Part shown: positions 1 through 7,302 of the stretch, in pieces
How positions within the stretch are numbered: the first letter of the stretch is position 1
How the letters are laid out: every line of letters begins with the position of its first letter
Source of the DNA: CBDCDJ01 sp965215355
GTDB lineage: Bacteria; Deinococcota; Deinococci; Deinococcales; Trueperaceae
Direction of reading: 5' to 3'
Length of the DNA stretch: 64,000 nucleotides
Assembly: GCA_965215355.1 (NCBI GenBank)
Contig: CBDCDJ010000007.1
Coordinates: forward strand, 806,001-870,000
Made by a program: the position numbers and the translations under genes
The notes under the pieces: model-generated
The model's input: only the letters and a program-made list of their open reading frames with translations
Told to the model about the DNA's origin: nothing
Databases searched by the model: none

Positions 1-43
1 TGCGGCCTTTCGCCGTGCCGCCGATGATGCGAGGTTTCGCCAT
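1..43 (-). CDS. rsmD: RsmD-like 16S rRNA m2G966 methyltransferase, N-terminal fragment (runs off the window)
   Basis: Only the first 14 codons are inside the window, read leftwards from ATG at 43. They spell MAKPRIIGGTAKGR, the usual opening of RsmD-family methyltransferases (RIIGG-AKGR), which methylate G966 of 16S rRNA. The start is supported by a TACACT box five bases upstream, the leaderless arrangement used by many genes here. The catalytic part is outside the window, so the call rests on the N-terminus alone. Confidence 0.55.
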   Translation of the reverse strand, partial: MAKPRIIGGTAKGR

Positions 44-48
44 AGCCC

Positions 49-54
49 AGTGTA
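49..54 (-). promoter_or_regulatory. -10 box of the rsmD-like gene, leaderless type
   Basis: TACACT on the minus strand ends five bases before the ATG at 43, so transcription would begin at or next to the start codon. The rest of 55-316 shows no convincing gene or RNA. Confidence 0.45.
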
Positions 55-316
55 AAGCAAGAGGTTCAGGCTGACGAAGGCAAGCAAAATACTTCAAACA
101 CCCCCTAGCTCAGCGCGCAAGCAACAAAGGGGACAAGCTGTACGAGAGTTTCTTGTGCAACAGTCGGTTCGTGACACAAGTGAAGTTGTACAGCCTCTTG
201 CTCCCCCGTCGCAGCAGCGGTCCTCGAGACGCCGGAGGTCGCGGTTGGCCGAGGCGATGACGCCCAAGACCAACGCGCCCTTGGAACCCACCGTCCCTAA
301 GATGTCCCACCCGCGG

Positions 317-2350
317 CTACGCCGTAAAAAAGCCCTTGAACGACGGCCCAAAACCGGGTGCGACGTTGGCAACGACGGTGTCGCCGACTTCCAGCGTCGT
401 GTCGCCGTGGGGGAAAACCGTCTTGCCGCCCCGCCGGATGCCGACCACGATGCTCTCTTGGGGCAGCTTGGCCTCGCGCAGCGTTTTGCCGACCAGGGGG
501 CAACCGCTACGCACCTTGACCTCGATGATTTCTTGACCGGTCAGGTCGCGCAAGCGGCGGCTTTCTTCTTGCTCTTCGAGTTGCCGGTGGCGCTGTACGG
601 CGCGGTAATAAGCCCTTGCCAAGTCCGACTGGCGCACGAAGCCTACCGCCCTGCGCCGGTCTTTGGGGTCGACGACGGGCATCCGGCCGATGTCATAGCG
701 GGCCATGCGCTCGAGCACGTCGCTGATGGGTTCAAAAGGCAGCGCGCAGTGAACTGTTTTGTGGCAAATCTCGCGCAAACTGGTCTCGAACGCTCTACCC
801 TCGCGGCGGGCGCTCTCCAGGTCGCTCAGCGTGACGATGCCAAGCACGTGTTCGGGGTCGTCACGGCTTGCCACGATGAAACCGTGGTGGTGCGAACCCG
901 CCAGGGTTTCGGCGAAGGTCTCTAAAGAATCGTCGGCGTAAAGGCGCGGCACCTCTGTGCCCATCACCTCTGCGACCGTGACGGTCTGCAGCAGGTCGGA
1001 TTCGCGCAACCTCAGCAAACTCTGGCCCTTACGCGACAGGATGACGTGGTAAATCGACTCGGGGTGAAACACGTCGGCAACGAGCGTGGCGACGACCGCC
1101 GCGAGCAGCAGCGGCAGAATGAGCTGGTAGTCGCCCGACATCTCGAAGACCATCACGATGGTGCTCATCGGCGCGCGCCCGACCCCGGCAAACACGGCCG
1201 CCATGCCGACCAGGGCGAACGCGCCCGGCGTGACGTTCAAAGGCGGGAAAAGAGCGTCGGCGACCTGTCCGAAAGCGAGGCCGAACGACGCGCCGACAAA
1301 CAAACTCGGCCCGAAAATCCCGCCCGACTGCCAGGCGGCGAGCGACACGCTCGTGGCGAACATCTTCGCTAAGGTGAGTGCCAGCAAAAAGCCTATCCCG
1401 AAAAAGTCCCCTTGAAGCATCGCGCCGGTCTGCGCGTAACCGCGCCCGAGGACGCTGGGAAACACGAGGCCGACCAAGCCGATGACGAGGCCCCCCAGGG
1501 CGGGCCGTAGCCAGGGGGAAACAGCCAAGCGGTTGAAGCCGTTTTCGACCCCTATCATGCCGCGAATCAGACCGACGGCCACAAAGGCCGACGCCAGGCC
1601 GAGCAAAAAGTAAAGCGGCAGTTCCAGCGGGCTGTCCAGGCCGTAGTCCGGCACCGCGAAGGCGGGGTCCGGCCCGAGAATGCTCCGCGACAACACCGAG
1701 GCCGCGACCGAGCCGATGACGACCGCCGCGAAGTACTTGTTGGTGAACTTGCCCAGCACCACCTCGAGCGCGAACAACACCCCCGCGATGGGCGCGTTGA
1801 AGGTCGCCGCGATGCCGCCCGCCGTGGCGACCGCCGCCAGGCTGCGCCGCCGCTCGTCGTCGAGCTTGAGCAGGTCGCCGAGGCTCGACGCTATTGCCGC
1901 CGAGAGCTGCACTACCGGCCCCTCGCTGCCCAAAGACGCGCCCGTGCCGATGGAAATCCCCGAAGCGACGGGCCGCCAAAAGATAATGCGCTTGGGCAAG
2001 CGCGCGCCCAAGTTGCTCACCGAAAACATCACGCCGGGGATGCCCGAGCCGCGCACGTCGGGCGACCAGCGCAGCACCACCGGGGTGACCAGCAGCCCGC
2101 CCAGCACCGGGATGAGCACGCCGATGACCGCGCCCCAAAAGCCGCCCGCCTCGCCGCGCAGCAGCGCGAAGCCGAGGCCCAGGTAGTGAACCACCCGGTC
2201 GAAGACGACCGCCCCGAGTCCGGCCAACAGCCCGACGACGACCGCGCTGAGTACGAGGGAGAACGTCTCCGAAGATTCCCGGTAGCGGCTCTGGCGCAGG
2301 GTCTTCTCGAGCAGGAGTTTGCCGCGCCGGGCCAAGCGGGTTTTGGTCAT
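317..2350 (-). CDS. ClC-family chloride channel/transporter with CBS and TrkA-C domains
   Basis: A 677-residue membrane protein moving chloride, probably in exchange for protons. Two ClC signatures are visible: GSGIP near residues 101-105 and GSEGP near 141-145. The second keeps the gating glutamate of proton-coupled ClC antiporters. About ten hydrophobic segments fill residues 30-440. Two CBS repeats (about 455-580), which usually sense nucleotides, and a TrkA-C-like ligand domain (about 600-675) follow. ClC, CBS and TrkA-C in one chain is a known architecture. Start ATG at 2350. The gene is divergent from tyrS and stands alone. Confidence 0.9.
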   Translation of the reverse strand: MTKTRLARRGKLLLEKTLRQSRYRESSETFSLVLSAVVVGLLAGLGAVVFDRVVHYLGLGFALLRGEAGGFWGAVIGVLIPVLGGLLVTPVVLRWSPDVRGSGIPGVMFSVSNLGARLPKRIIFWRPVASGISIGTGASLGSEGPVVQLSAAIASSLGDLLKLDDERRRSLAAVATAGGIAATFNAPIAGVLFALEVVLGKFTNKYFAAVVIGSVAASVLSRSILGPDPAFAVPDYGLDSPLELPLYFLLGLASAFVAVGLIRGMIGVENGFNRLAVSPWLRPALGGLVIGLVGLVFPSVLGRGYAQTGAMLQGDFFGIGFLLALTLAKMFATSVSLAAWQSGGIFGPSLFVGASFGLAFGQVADALFPPLNVTPGAFALVGMAAVFAGVGRAPMSTIVMVFEMSGDYQLILPLLLAAVVATLVADVFHPESIYHVILSRKGQSLLRLRESDLLQTVTVAEVMGTEVPRLYADDSLETFAETLAGSHHHGFIVASRDDPEHVLGIVTLSDLESARREGRAFETSLREICHKTVHCALPFEPISDVLERMARYDIGRMPVVDPKDRRRAVGFVRQSDLARAYYRAVQRHRQLEEQEESRRLRDLTGQEIIEVKVRSGCPLVGKTLREAKLPQESIVVGIRRGGKTVFPHGDTTLEVGDTVVANVAPGFGPSFKGFFTA

Positions 2351-2352
2351 GG

Positions 2353-2416
2353 TTTCACGCAGTTGTTTTTCACGTGTTTTTCACGCAGGGGTCTTTCGTG
2401 CAGGGGTCGTTCACGC
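2353..2416. repeat. Short direct repeats upstream of the ClC gene
   Basis: The 64 bp before the ClC start contain TTTTTCACG twice and GCAGGGGTC twice, with further TTCACG copies. They could be an operator array or replication slippage; nothing decides between these. Confidence 0.4.
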
Positions 2417-2537
2417 CAAGCTAATATGCTAGCGCATCGGAGAGAAGGGAGACGCGTTTTGTGGCTTACCTCATAGGTGAGTCGCTGTCTTTGTGAAGGC
2501 GTCGTTGCGTTCTCAAGCCTGGAAGCCGTGGCAACTG

Positions 2538-2577
2538 CTAAAGTTGTGGACAAGTCGGCTCGAGAACTCAACTTTAG
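2538..2577 (+). promoter_or_regulatory. Inverted repeat in the tyrS leader
   Basis: CTAAAGTTG (2538-2546) and CAACTTTAG (2569-2577) are exact reverse complements, a 9-bp stem with a 22-base loop. The right arm ends at the AGAGGTG ribosome site of tyrS (start 2587). It could be an operator or an RNA hairpin affecting translation. No T-box consensus is visible. Confidence 0.4.
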
Positions 2578-2586
2578 AGGTGAACC

Positions 2587-3795
2587 GTGGTTGCAGAAGG
2601 TAAAGAGACGTTGGAACTGTTAAAACGAGGTGCTGAGCATGTCGTCCCCGAGGGCGGCTTGGAAGAAAAACTCGCCCTCGCCCAGAAAGAAAACCGCCAA
2701 CTGCGCGTCAAACTCGGCATCGACCCGACCCGCGCCGACATTCACATCGGCTTCGCGGTGGTGCTGCGCAAGATGCGAGACTTTCAGGACGCGGGCCACA
2801 AGGTCGTGCTCATCATCGGCGACTTTACCGCCATGATCGGCGACCCGTCCGGCAAGAACAAAACCCGCCCGATGCTCACCCTGGAAGAGACGCGGCGTAA
2901 CGGTGAGAGTTACGTGGAGCAGGCGACCAAAATTTTAGACCCGGACCCGGAACGACTCGAGATTCGCCACAATTCGGAATGGCTCGAGCCCCTGGGTTTC
3001 GCCGAAATCGTCCGCCTCGCCTCGACCTACACGGTGGCGCGGATGTTGGAGCGTGACGACTTCACCAACCGCTACGCCGACGGCGTGCCCATCAGCGTTC
3101 ACGAGTTTTTGTACCCGCTGGCGCAAGCTTACGACTCGGTGGCGATTCGGGCCGACGTCGAACTCGGCGGCACCGACCAGCTTTTCAACCTGCTGGTCGG
3201 CCGCGACGTGCAGCGCGCCTACGGCCAAGCGCCGCAAATCGCCCTCACCACGCCGCTGTTGGAAGGGCTGGACGGCGTCGAAAAGATGTCGAAGTCGCTC
3301 GACAACTACATCGGCATTTCCGAGCCGCCCGAGGCGATGTTCAAAAAAGCGATGCAGGTGCCGGACGGTCTGCTTTACAAGTACGTTGAGCTTTGCACCG
3401 GGCTCGACCTTGGCGAGACGAAAGCGCTTATCGAAAAAGACATTAAAGAGGCCCACCGCGTGTTCGCTCGAGAACTCGTGCGCGTTTACCACGGCGACGC
3501 GCCCATTCCAGACGCCGAAGAGCGCTACGACTACGTCGCCAAGGGCGGCATTCCCGACGACGTGCCCGAGTTTACGGTGCCGGGGGGAGACCTCGAGGAC
3601 GGTTCTATATGGATTTGCAAGCTCGCCACTTTGGCAGGGCTGACGGCCTCGAACGGCGAAGCGCGCCGCCTCATCCAAAACCGCGGGTTGCGTTTGAACG
3701 GAGACCAGGTCGAAGACGTGCAACTCCAGGTCGACCTGACCGAGCCGGTCGTGCTGCAAAAGGGCAAAGACACGTTCGTAAAGGTGAGTGCTTAA
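2587..3795 (+). CDS. tyrS: Tyrosyl-tRNA synthetase
   Basis: A 402-residue class I synthetase that charges tRNA-Tyr in the cytoplasm. The HIGH-type motif appears as HIG near residues 53-55, followed by the tyrosine-pocket region with IGDPSGK, and the KMSKS loop is intact near residue 233. The last 65 residues form an S4 RNA-binding domain, including the LIQNRGLRLNG segment. Length fits the TyrZ-like branch. The start is GTG at 2587 with AGAGGTG just before it. A gene at 3797 begins one base after the stop, suggesting co-transcription. Confidence 0.95.
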   Translation: MVAEGKETLELLKRGAEHVVPEGGLEEKLALAQKENRQLRVKLGIDPTRADIHIGFAVVLRKMRDFQDAGHKVVLIIGDFTAMIGDPSGKNKTRPMLTLEETRRNGESYVEQATKILDPDPERLEIRHNSEWLEPLGFAEIVRLASTYTVARMLERDDFTNRYADGVPISVHEFLYPLAQAYDSVAIRADVELGGTDQLFNLLVGRDVQRAYGQAPQIALTTPLLEGLDGVEKMSKSLDNYIGISEPPEAMFKKAMQVPDGLLYKYVELCTGLDLGETKALIEKDIKEAHRVFARELVRVYHGDAPIPDAEERYDYVAKGGIPDDVPEFTVPGGDLEDGSIWICKLATLAGLTASNGEARRLIQNRGLRLNGDQVEDVQLQVDLTEPVVLQKGKDTFVKVSA

Positions 3796-3796
3796 A

Positions 3797-5005
3797 ATGT
3801 CGGATGTCGCCCAATCTTATATCGAACTCGCCTTCGGCATAGAGCAGCACCTGCCCGGTTACATCGACGGTTACTTCGGGCCGGAAGAATGGCAGCGCAC
3901 CAACAAGCGGCCTTTGGAAGACCTCGAGCAGTCCGCCGAAGCTTTGGCGGCAGAGGTGGCGGGGCTCGAGGACGCCTCCCGCCGCGCCTTTTTAACAGCG
4001 CAGGTGCGGGCGATGCAGACTTCCATCAAACTTTTGCAAGGCCGCGACATTCCCTATGCCGAAGAGGTACGCGGGCTTTACGACGTCGAGGCGGAGCGCG
4101 TGCCGGAAACGGTTTTTGAACGAGCGATTGCCGAACTCGACGACTTGCTGGCAGGCTCGGGCGACGTTGCCGCACGCGAACAAGCCCTGCGCGCCAAGCT
4201 CGTCGTGCCGAACGAGAAGATTGAACGGGTCTCGAGTGTCATCGTCGCCGAACTCAAAAAACGCACCCTGGCCCGCTTTGGGTTGCCCGAAGGCGAAAGC
4301 TTCGAGCTGCGCCTCGTCACAGACAAGCCCTGGAGCGGCTACAACTGGTACTTAGGCGGCTACCGCTCGCGCGTCGACATCAACACCGACTTGCCGACCT
4401 ACCTAACAAACCTGCCCGACCTCGTCGCCCACGAAGTTTATCCGGGCCACCACACCGAACACGCGTTCAAAGAGCAGCGTCTTCTGAACGGGGCCGGGCA
4501 CCTCGAGCACGCCCTCCTCCTCATCAACGCGCCCGAATGCGTGGTGAGTGAGGGCATTGCAACCTGGGCGCTCGAGATGATTGTGAGCGAGGACGAACTA
4601 GCTGACTGGTTAGCCGACGACCTCGCCCCGCCGCTCGGCATCGCCGGGGAAGAGGTGCGGCGGATGCTGGCGGTCGGTCGCGCTAAAAAAGACTTGCGCG
4701 GTGTGAGCGGCAACGCGGCCCTCCTTCTTCACGAAGACGGCCCAAGCGAGGCGGAGGTGCTCGAGTACATCGAACGCAACGCCCTGAGAAAACCGGAGGA
4801 GGCGCGCAAGAGCCTGGCGTTTTTGCAAAACCCCACCTTCCGCTCCTACGTTTTCACCTACACGGCGGGCTACGACTTGCTCGAGCCGCTGCTCTCGGGG
4901 CAAAACGCCGACATGTGGTTCGGGCGGCTGTTGCAAGAGCCGGTGACGCCGGGGGTGATTCGGGAATGGGCGAAAGAAAGTGACGCTGAAGCTCGAGATG
5001 TGTAG
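3797..5005 (+). CDS. DUF885-like putative metallo-carboxypeptidase
   Basis: A 402-residue soluble protein with the motif VAHEVYPGHH near residue 210, matching the HE-x-YPGHH zinc site typical of DUF885 proteins, a family related to gluzincin peptidases. DUF885 members are often 550 residues or more, so this is a short version. ATG at 3797, one base after the tyrS stop, is preferred over GTG at 3788, which overlaps tyrS. No signal peptide is seen, so it is probably cytoplasmic. Substrate unknown. Confidence 0.65.
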   Translation: MSDVAQSYIELAFGIEQHLPGYIDGYFGPEEWQRTNKRPLEDLEQSAEALAAEVAGLEDASRRAFLTAQVRAMQTSIKLLQGRDIPYAEEVRGLYDVEAERVPETVFERAIAELDDLLAGSGDVAAREQALRAKLVVPNEKIERVSSVIVAELKKRTLARFGLPEGESFELRLVTDKPWSGYNWYLGGYRSRVDINTDLPTYLTNLPDLVAHEVYPGHHTEHAFKEQRLLNGAGHLEHALLLINAPECVVSEGIATWALEMIVSEDELADWLADDLAPPLGIAGEEVRRMLAVGRAKKDLRGVSGNAALLLHEDGPSEAEVLEYIERNALRKPEEARKSLAFLQNPTFRSYVFTYTAGYDLLEPLLSGQNADMWFGRLLQEPVTPGVIREWAKESDAEARDV

Positions 5006-5057
5006 CTTGCAGACGCTACCGGCTCAGTAGCCGAGTTTGAAGCGGGCTCGAGCCTTA

Positions 5058-5063
5058 TATACT
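5058..5063 (+). promoter_or_regulatory. -10 box of plsX, leaderless type
   Basis: TATACT lies seven bases before the plsX ATG at 5071, with a TTTGAA-like -35 at 5036-5041. No Shine-Dalgarno site precedes the ATG. Confidence 0.6.
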
Positions 5064-5070
5064 GGTTTTC

Positions 5071-6072
5071 ATGAAACCGATAGCTTTGGACGCGGCCGGC
5101 GGCGACCACATGCCGCAGGCCGCCGTGGCGGGGGCGCTCGCCGCGGCGCGTGAGGGAGTCAAAGTGGTTTTGGTCGGCGACGAGGACGTTTTGCAAGCCG
5201 AACTGAGCAAGGTGGGCGGCGAGTTGCCCGTTGTTCACGCCGCGGATGTTATCGGCATGAACGAGCCCGCCACCGACGTGCGGCGGCGCAAAACGAGCAG
5301 CGTCATGGTGGCGATGAGCTTGGTCAAAAGCGGTGAGGCGTCGGCAGCCGTGTCGATGGGCCACTCGGGCGCGACGATGGCGGCGGCGCTGCTCGTGTTG
5401 GGCCGTCTCAAAGGAGTCGAGCGGCCGGCTATTCTCGCCAACATCCCAGTGCAAAACGGCTACGTCGCGCTCATCGACGCAGGCGCGAACGCCGACTGCC
5501 GCCCCGTCCACCTGCAGCAGTTCGCCGTCATGGGCAGCGTGTACGCCGCCGCTTTTTACGCGGCCGAGCGTCCTACCGTGGGCCTCATGTCCATCGGCGA
5601 GGAAGAGGGCAAGGGCAACGACCTCACCCGCGCGGCCTTTGAGCTTCTCAAGACGACGCCCGGCATCAACTTTTACGGCAACGTCGAGGGGCGCGACCTG
5701 TTTAAAGCGACGACGCAGGTGGTCGTGACCGACGGCTTCACCGGCAACGTCGTCCTCAAACTTGCCGAGGGCGAGGCGCGCGAGCTGTTTCGCTGGATCA
5801 AAGAGGCGGTTCAAGCGAGCGGCCCGCTGGTCAAGCTCGGGGCGGGACTCGTCAAGCCGCTTTTGCGCGGCATCGCCGCCAAGATGGACCCCGGCGAGGT
5901 CGGGGCGCAGCCGCTTTTGGGGGTGAACGGCTACGCGTTTATCGGCCACGGCAGCTCGGACGCGCGCGCGGTGCAGAACGCGCTGCGCAACGCTTCAAAA
6001 GCGGTTCAGGCCGACTTGATGGGCAAAATAGCGGCGGGGTTGGAGCGGCTCGAGCCCGCGCCCTCGTCTTAG
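5071..6072 (+). CDS. plsX: Phosphate acyltransferase PlsX
   Basis: A 333-residue enzyme that makes acyl-phosphate from acyl-ACP and phosphate, feeding PlsY in phospholipid synthesis. The opening IALDAAGGDHMPQAAV is a PlsX hallmark (D-x-x-GGD), and SMGHSGATMAAALL and ANIPVQNGYVALIDAGAN match conserved family blocks. Length is normal. In many bacteria plsX sits beside fab genes; here it stands alone with its own leaderless promoter. Its 3' end faces the convergent lipoprotein gene, with 33 bp between and no clear terminator. Confidence 0.93.
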   Translation: MKPIALDAAGGDHMPQAAVAGALAAAREGVKVVLVGDEDVLQAELSKVGGELPVVHAADVIGMNEPATDVRRRKTSSVMVAMSLVKSGEASAAVSMGHSGATMAAALLVLGRLKGVERPAILANIPVQNGYVALIDAGANADCRPVHLQQFAVMGSVYAAAFYAAERPTVGLMSIGEEEGKGNDLTRAAFELLKTTPGINFYGNVEGRDLFKATTQVVVTDGFTGNVVLKLAEGEARELFRWIKEAVQASGPLVKLGAGLVKPLLRGIAAKMDPGEVGAQPLLGVNGYAFIGHGSSDARAVQNALRNASKAVQADLMGKIAAGLERLEPAPSS

Positions 6073-6105
6073 TCTGTTTCTCGTTTTGGGGCACCTTCTT
6101 GGTCT

Positions 6106-7302
6106 TTATGGTCCAGTGACCGGCACCACCCCTTTGAACCAGGTGACCGGGCCGGGCTTTACGAGTTCGGGCAGTTCGAACGTCCGCAGCACGCCCGAAA
6201 AGCTGCCGTCGTAGCGCAGCAGGTCGAAGCGGACGATTTGCTGTTCGCTCACCAGGTAGGCGAACCGTTCCAAGGGGTCGTACGTCGCGCTTTCCACCGT
6301 GACTTGCGTGCTCTGTTCGTCCGCGTCGTCCAACAGCCTGTGGACGGTCAAGCGGTTGTTGCCCAAGATGAGCACCGAGGCCTCGAACGGGGACAGGTCG
6401 TCGATAAAGCGCCTCGAGTCGGGAAGCGTGTCGACCAGGACGTTTTGCGCAGGCGTCGCCAGCGGCACGCTCAAAAAGCTGCTCGGGTACAGCACCAAGA
6501 GCGTGCTGCCGACTTGCGTCAAACTTCTCTGGTCGCGGTCGGGCAAGGTCGTGAGGGTCGCGGCCGGAAAGTCGACGTCCGTGTCGCCGAAGTCGCTGAG
6601 GCGCACGGCGACGAGGTCGGTGTTGCTGACTTTTTGCTGCAGGTAGTAAAGCGTGTCGGTTTGCTGGTCGAGGTAGGGCGGCGCGGCGACCAGCCCGAAG
6701 GTGCCGCCGGCCAAGCGGGGCAGCGCGCGGTTGGTCTGTGTGTCGAAAAGGTCGAGCGCCGCGGTGCCCCCGCACCGCGGGGCGTTGAACACGACGACGT
6801 AGCGCCCGGTGCGGCTCGTCTGTACGGCCTCGGGGCAAAAGCTCGCGGGGGCGTCCACAAAGCTGCTCAGCGCGCGGCGCGGCCTGCTCGGGGCAAAAGC
6901 GTCGGGCGAAGCGGCGTCGACGCCTTGCAGGTTGAAAAAGTCCAGGTAGGCTTCGCCGCTCACCGTCCCGCCCGCGCCGCTCAGCACGACGAGTTCGCGC
7001 CTCGAGCCCCTGCGCTCGGTCACGGCGAAGTCCACGGCGGGCGCGAGCAGGGTCTGGCGGCTGTCTTCAAGCACGGCGAAACCCCCTTGAACTTCCTCGC
7101 TCGCCGTCAGGGCGGTGCGCACCAGCGCCACCTGCGGCCCGGCCGCAGGGTTCAGGGCGACCGCGAGCAGGGTCGGCAAGCGCTCTTCCGAGGTGCCGGT
7201 GCAGGCGCTCAAAGTCGACAGGAGGGCCAGGACAAGACAAACGCGTCTTTTCAGGCCGCTCGGTTTCGTGCTGTTCAGTTTCCCATCTTTCATGCTGTTC
7301 AT
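6106..7302 (-). CDS. Lipoprotein downstream of the LptD-like gene
   Basis: A 398-residue predicted lipoprotein. The N-terminus has basic residues, a hydrophobic core and a lipobox LSAC with the lipidated cysteine at residue 34. The rest suggests beta-strand repeats, perhaps a beta-propeller, but no family is recognised. The start at 7302 is supported by an ATGA overlap with the LptD-like gene, implying translational coupling in the order permease-permease-LptD-like-lipoprotein. A role as accessory factor for the outer-membrane protein, like LptE for LptD, is inference from position only. Confidence 0.7.
   Translation of the reverse strand: MNSMKDGKLNSTKPSGLKRRVCLVLALLSTLSACTGTSEERLPTLLAVALNPAAGPQVALVRTALTASEEVQGGFAVLEDSRQTLLAPAVDFAVTERRGSRRELVVLSGAGGTVSGEAYLDFFNLQGVDAASPDAFAPSRPRRALSSFVDAPASFCPEAVQTSRTGRYVVVFNAPRCGGTAALDLFDTQTNRALPRLAGGTFGLVAAPPYLDQQTDTLYYLQQKVSNTDLVAVRLSDFGDTDVDFPAATLTTLPDRDQRSLTQVGSTLLVLYPSSFLSVPLATPAQNVLVDTLPDSRRFIDDLSPFEASVLILGNNRLTVHRLLDDADEQSTQVTVESATYDPLERFAYLVSEQQIVRFDLLRYDGSFSGVLRTFELPELVKPGPVTWFKGVVPVTGP

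Noticed and set aside
96..140. Possible tRNA start (CCCCCTAGCTCAGCGCG)
   Set aside because: TAGCTCAG looks like a D-arm, but no anticodon arm or T-arm follows at the right spacing.
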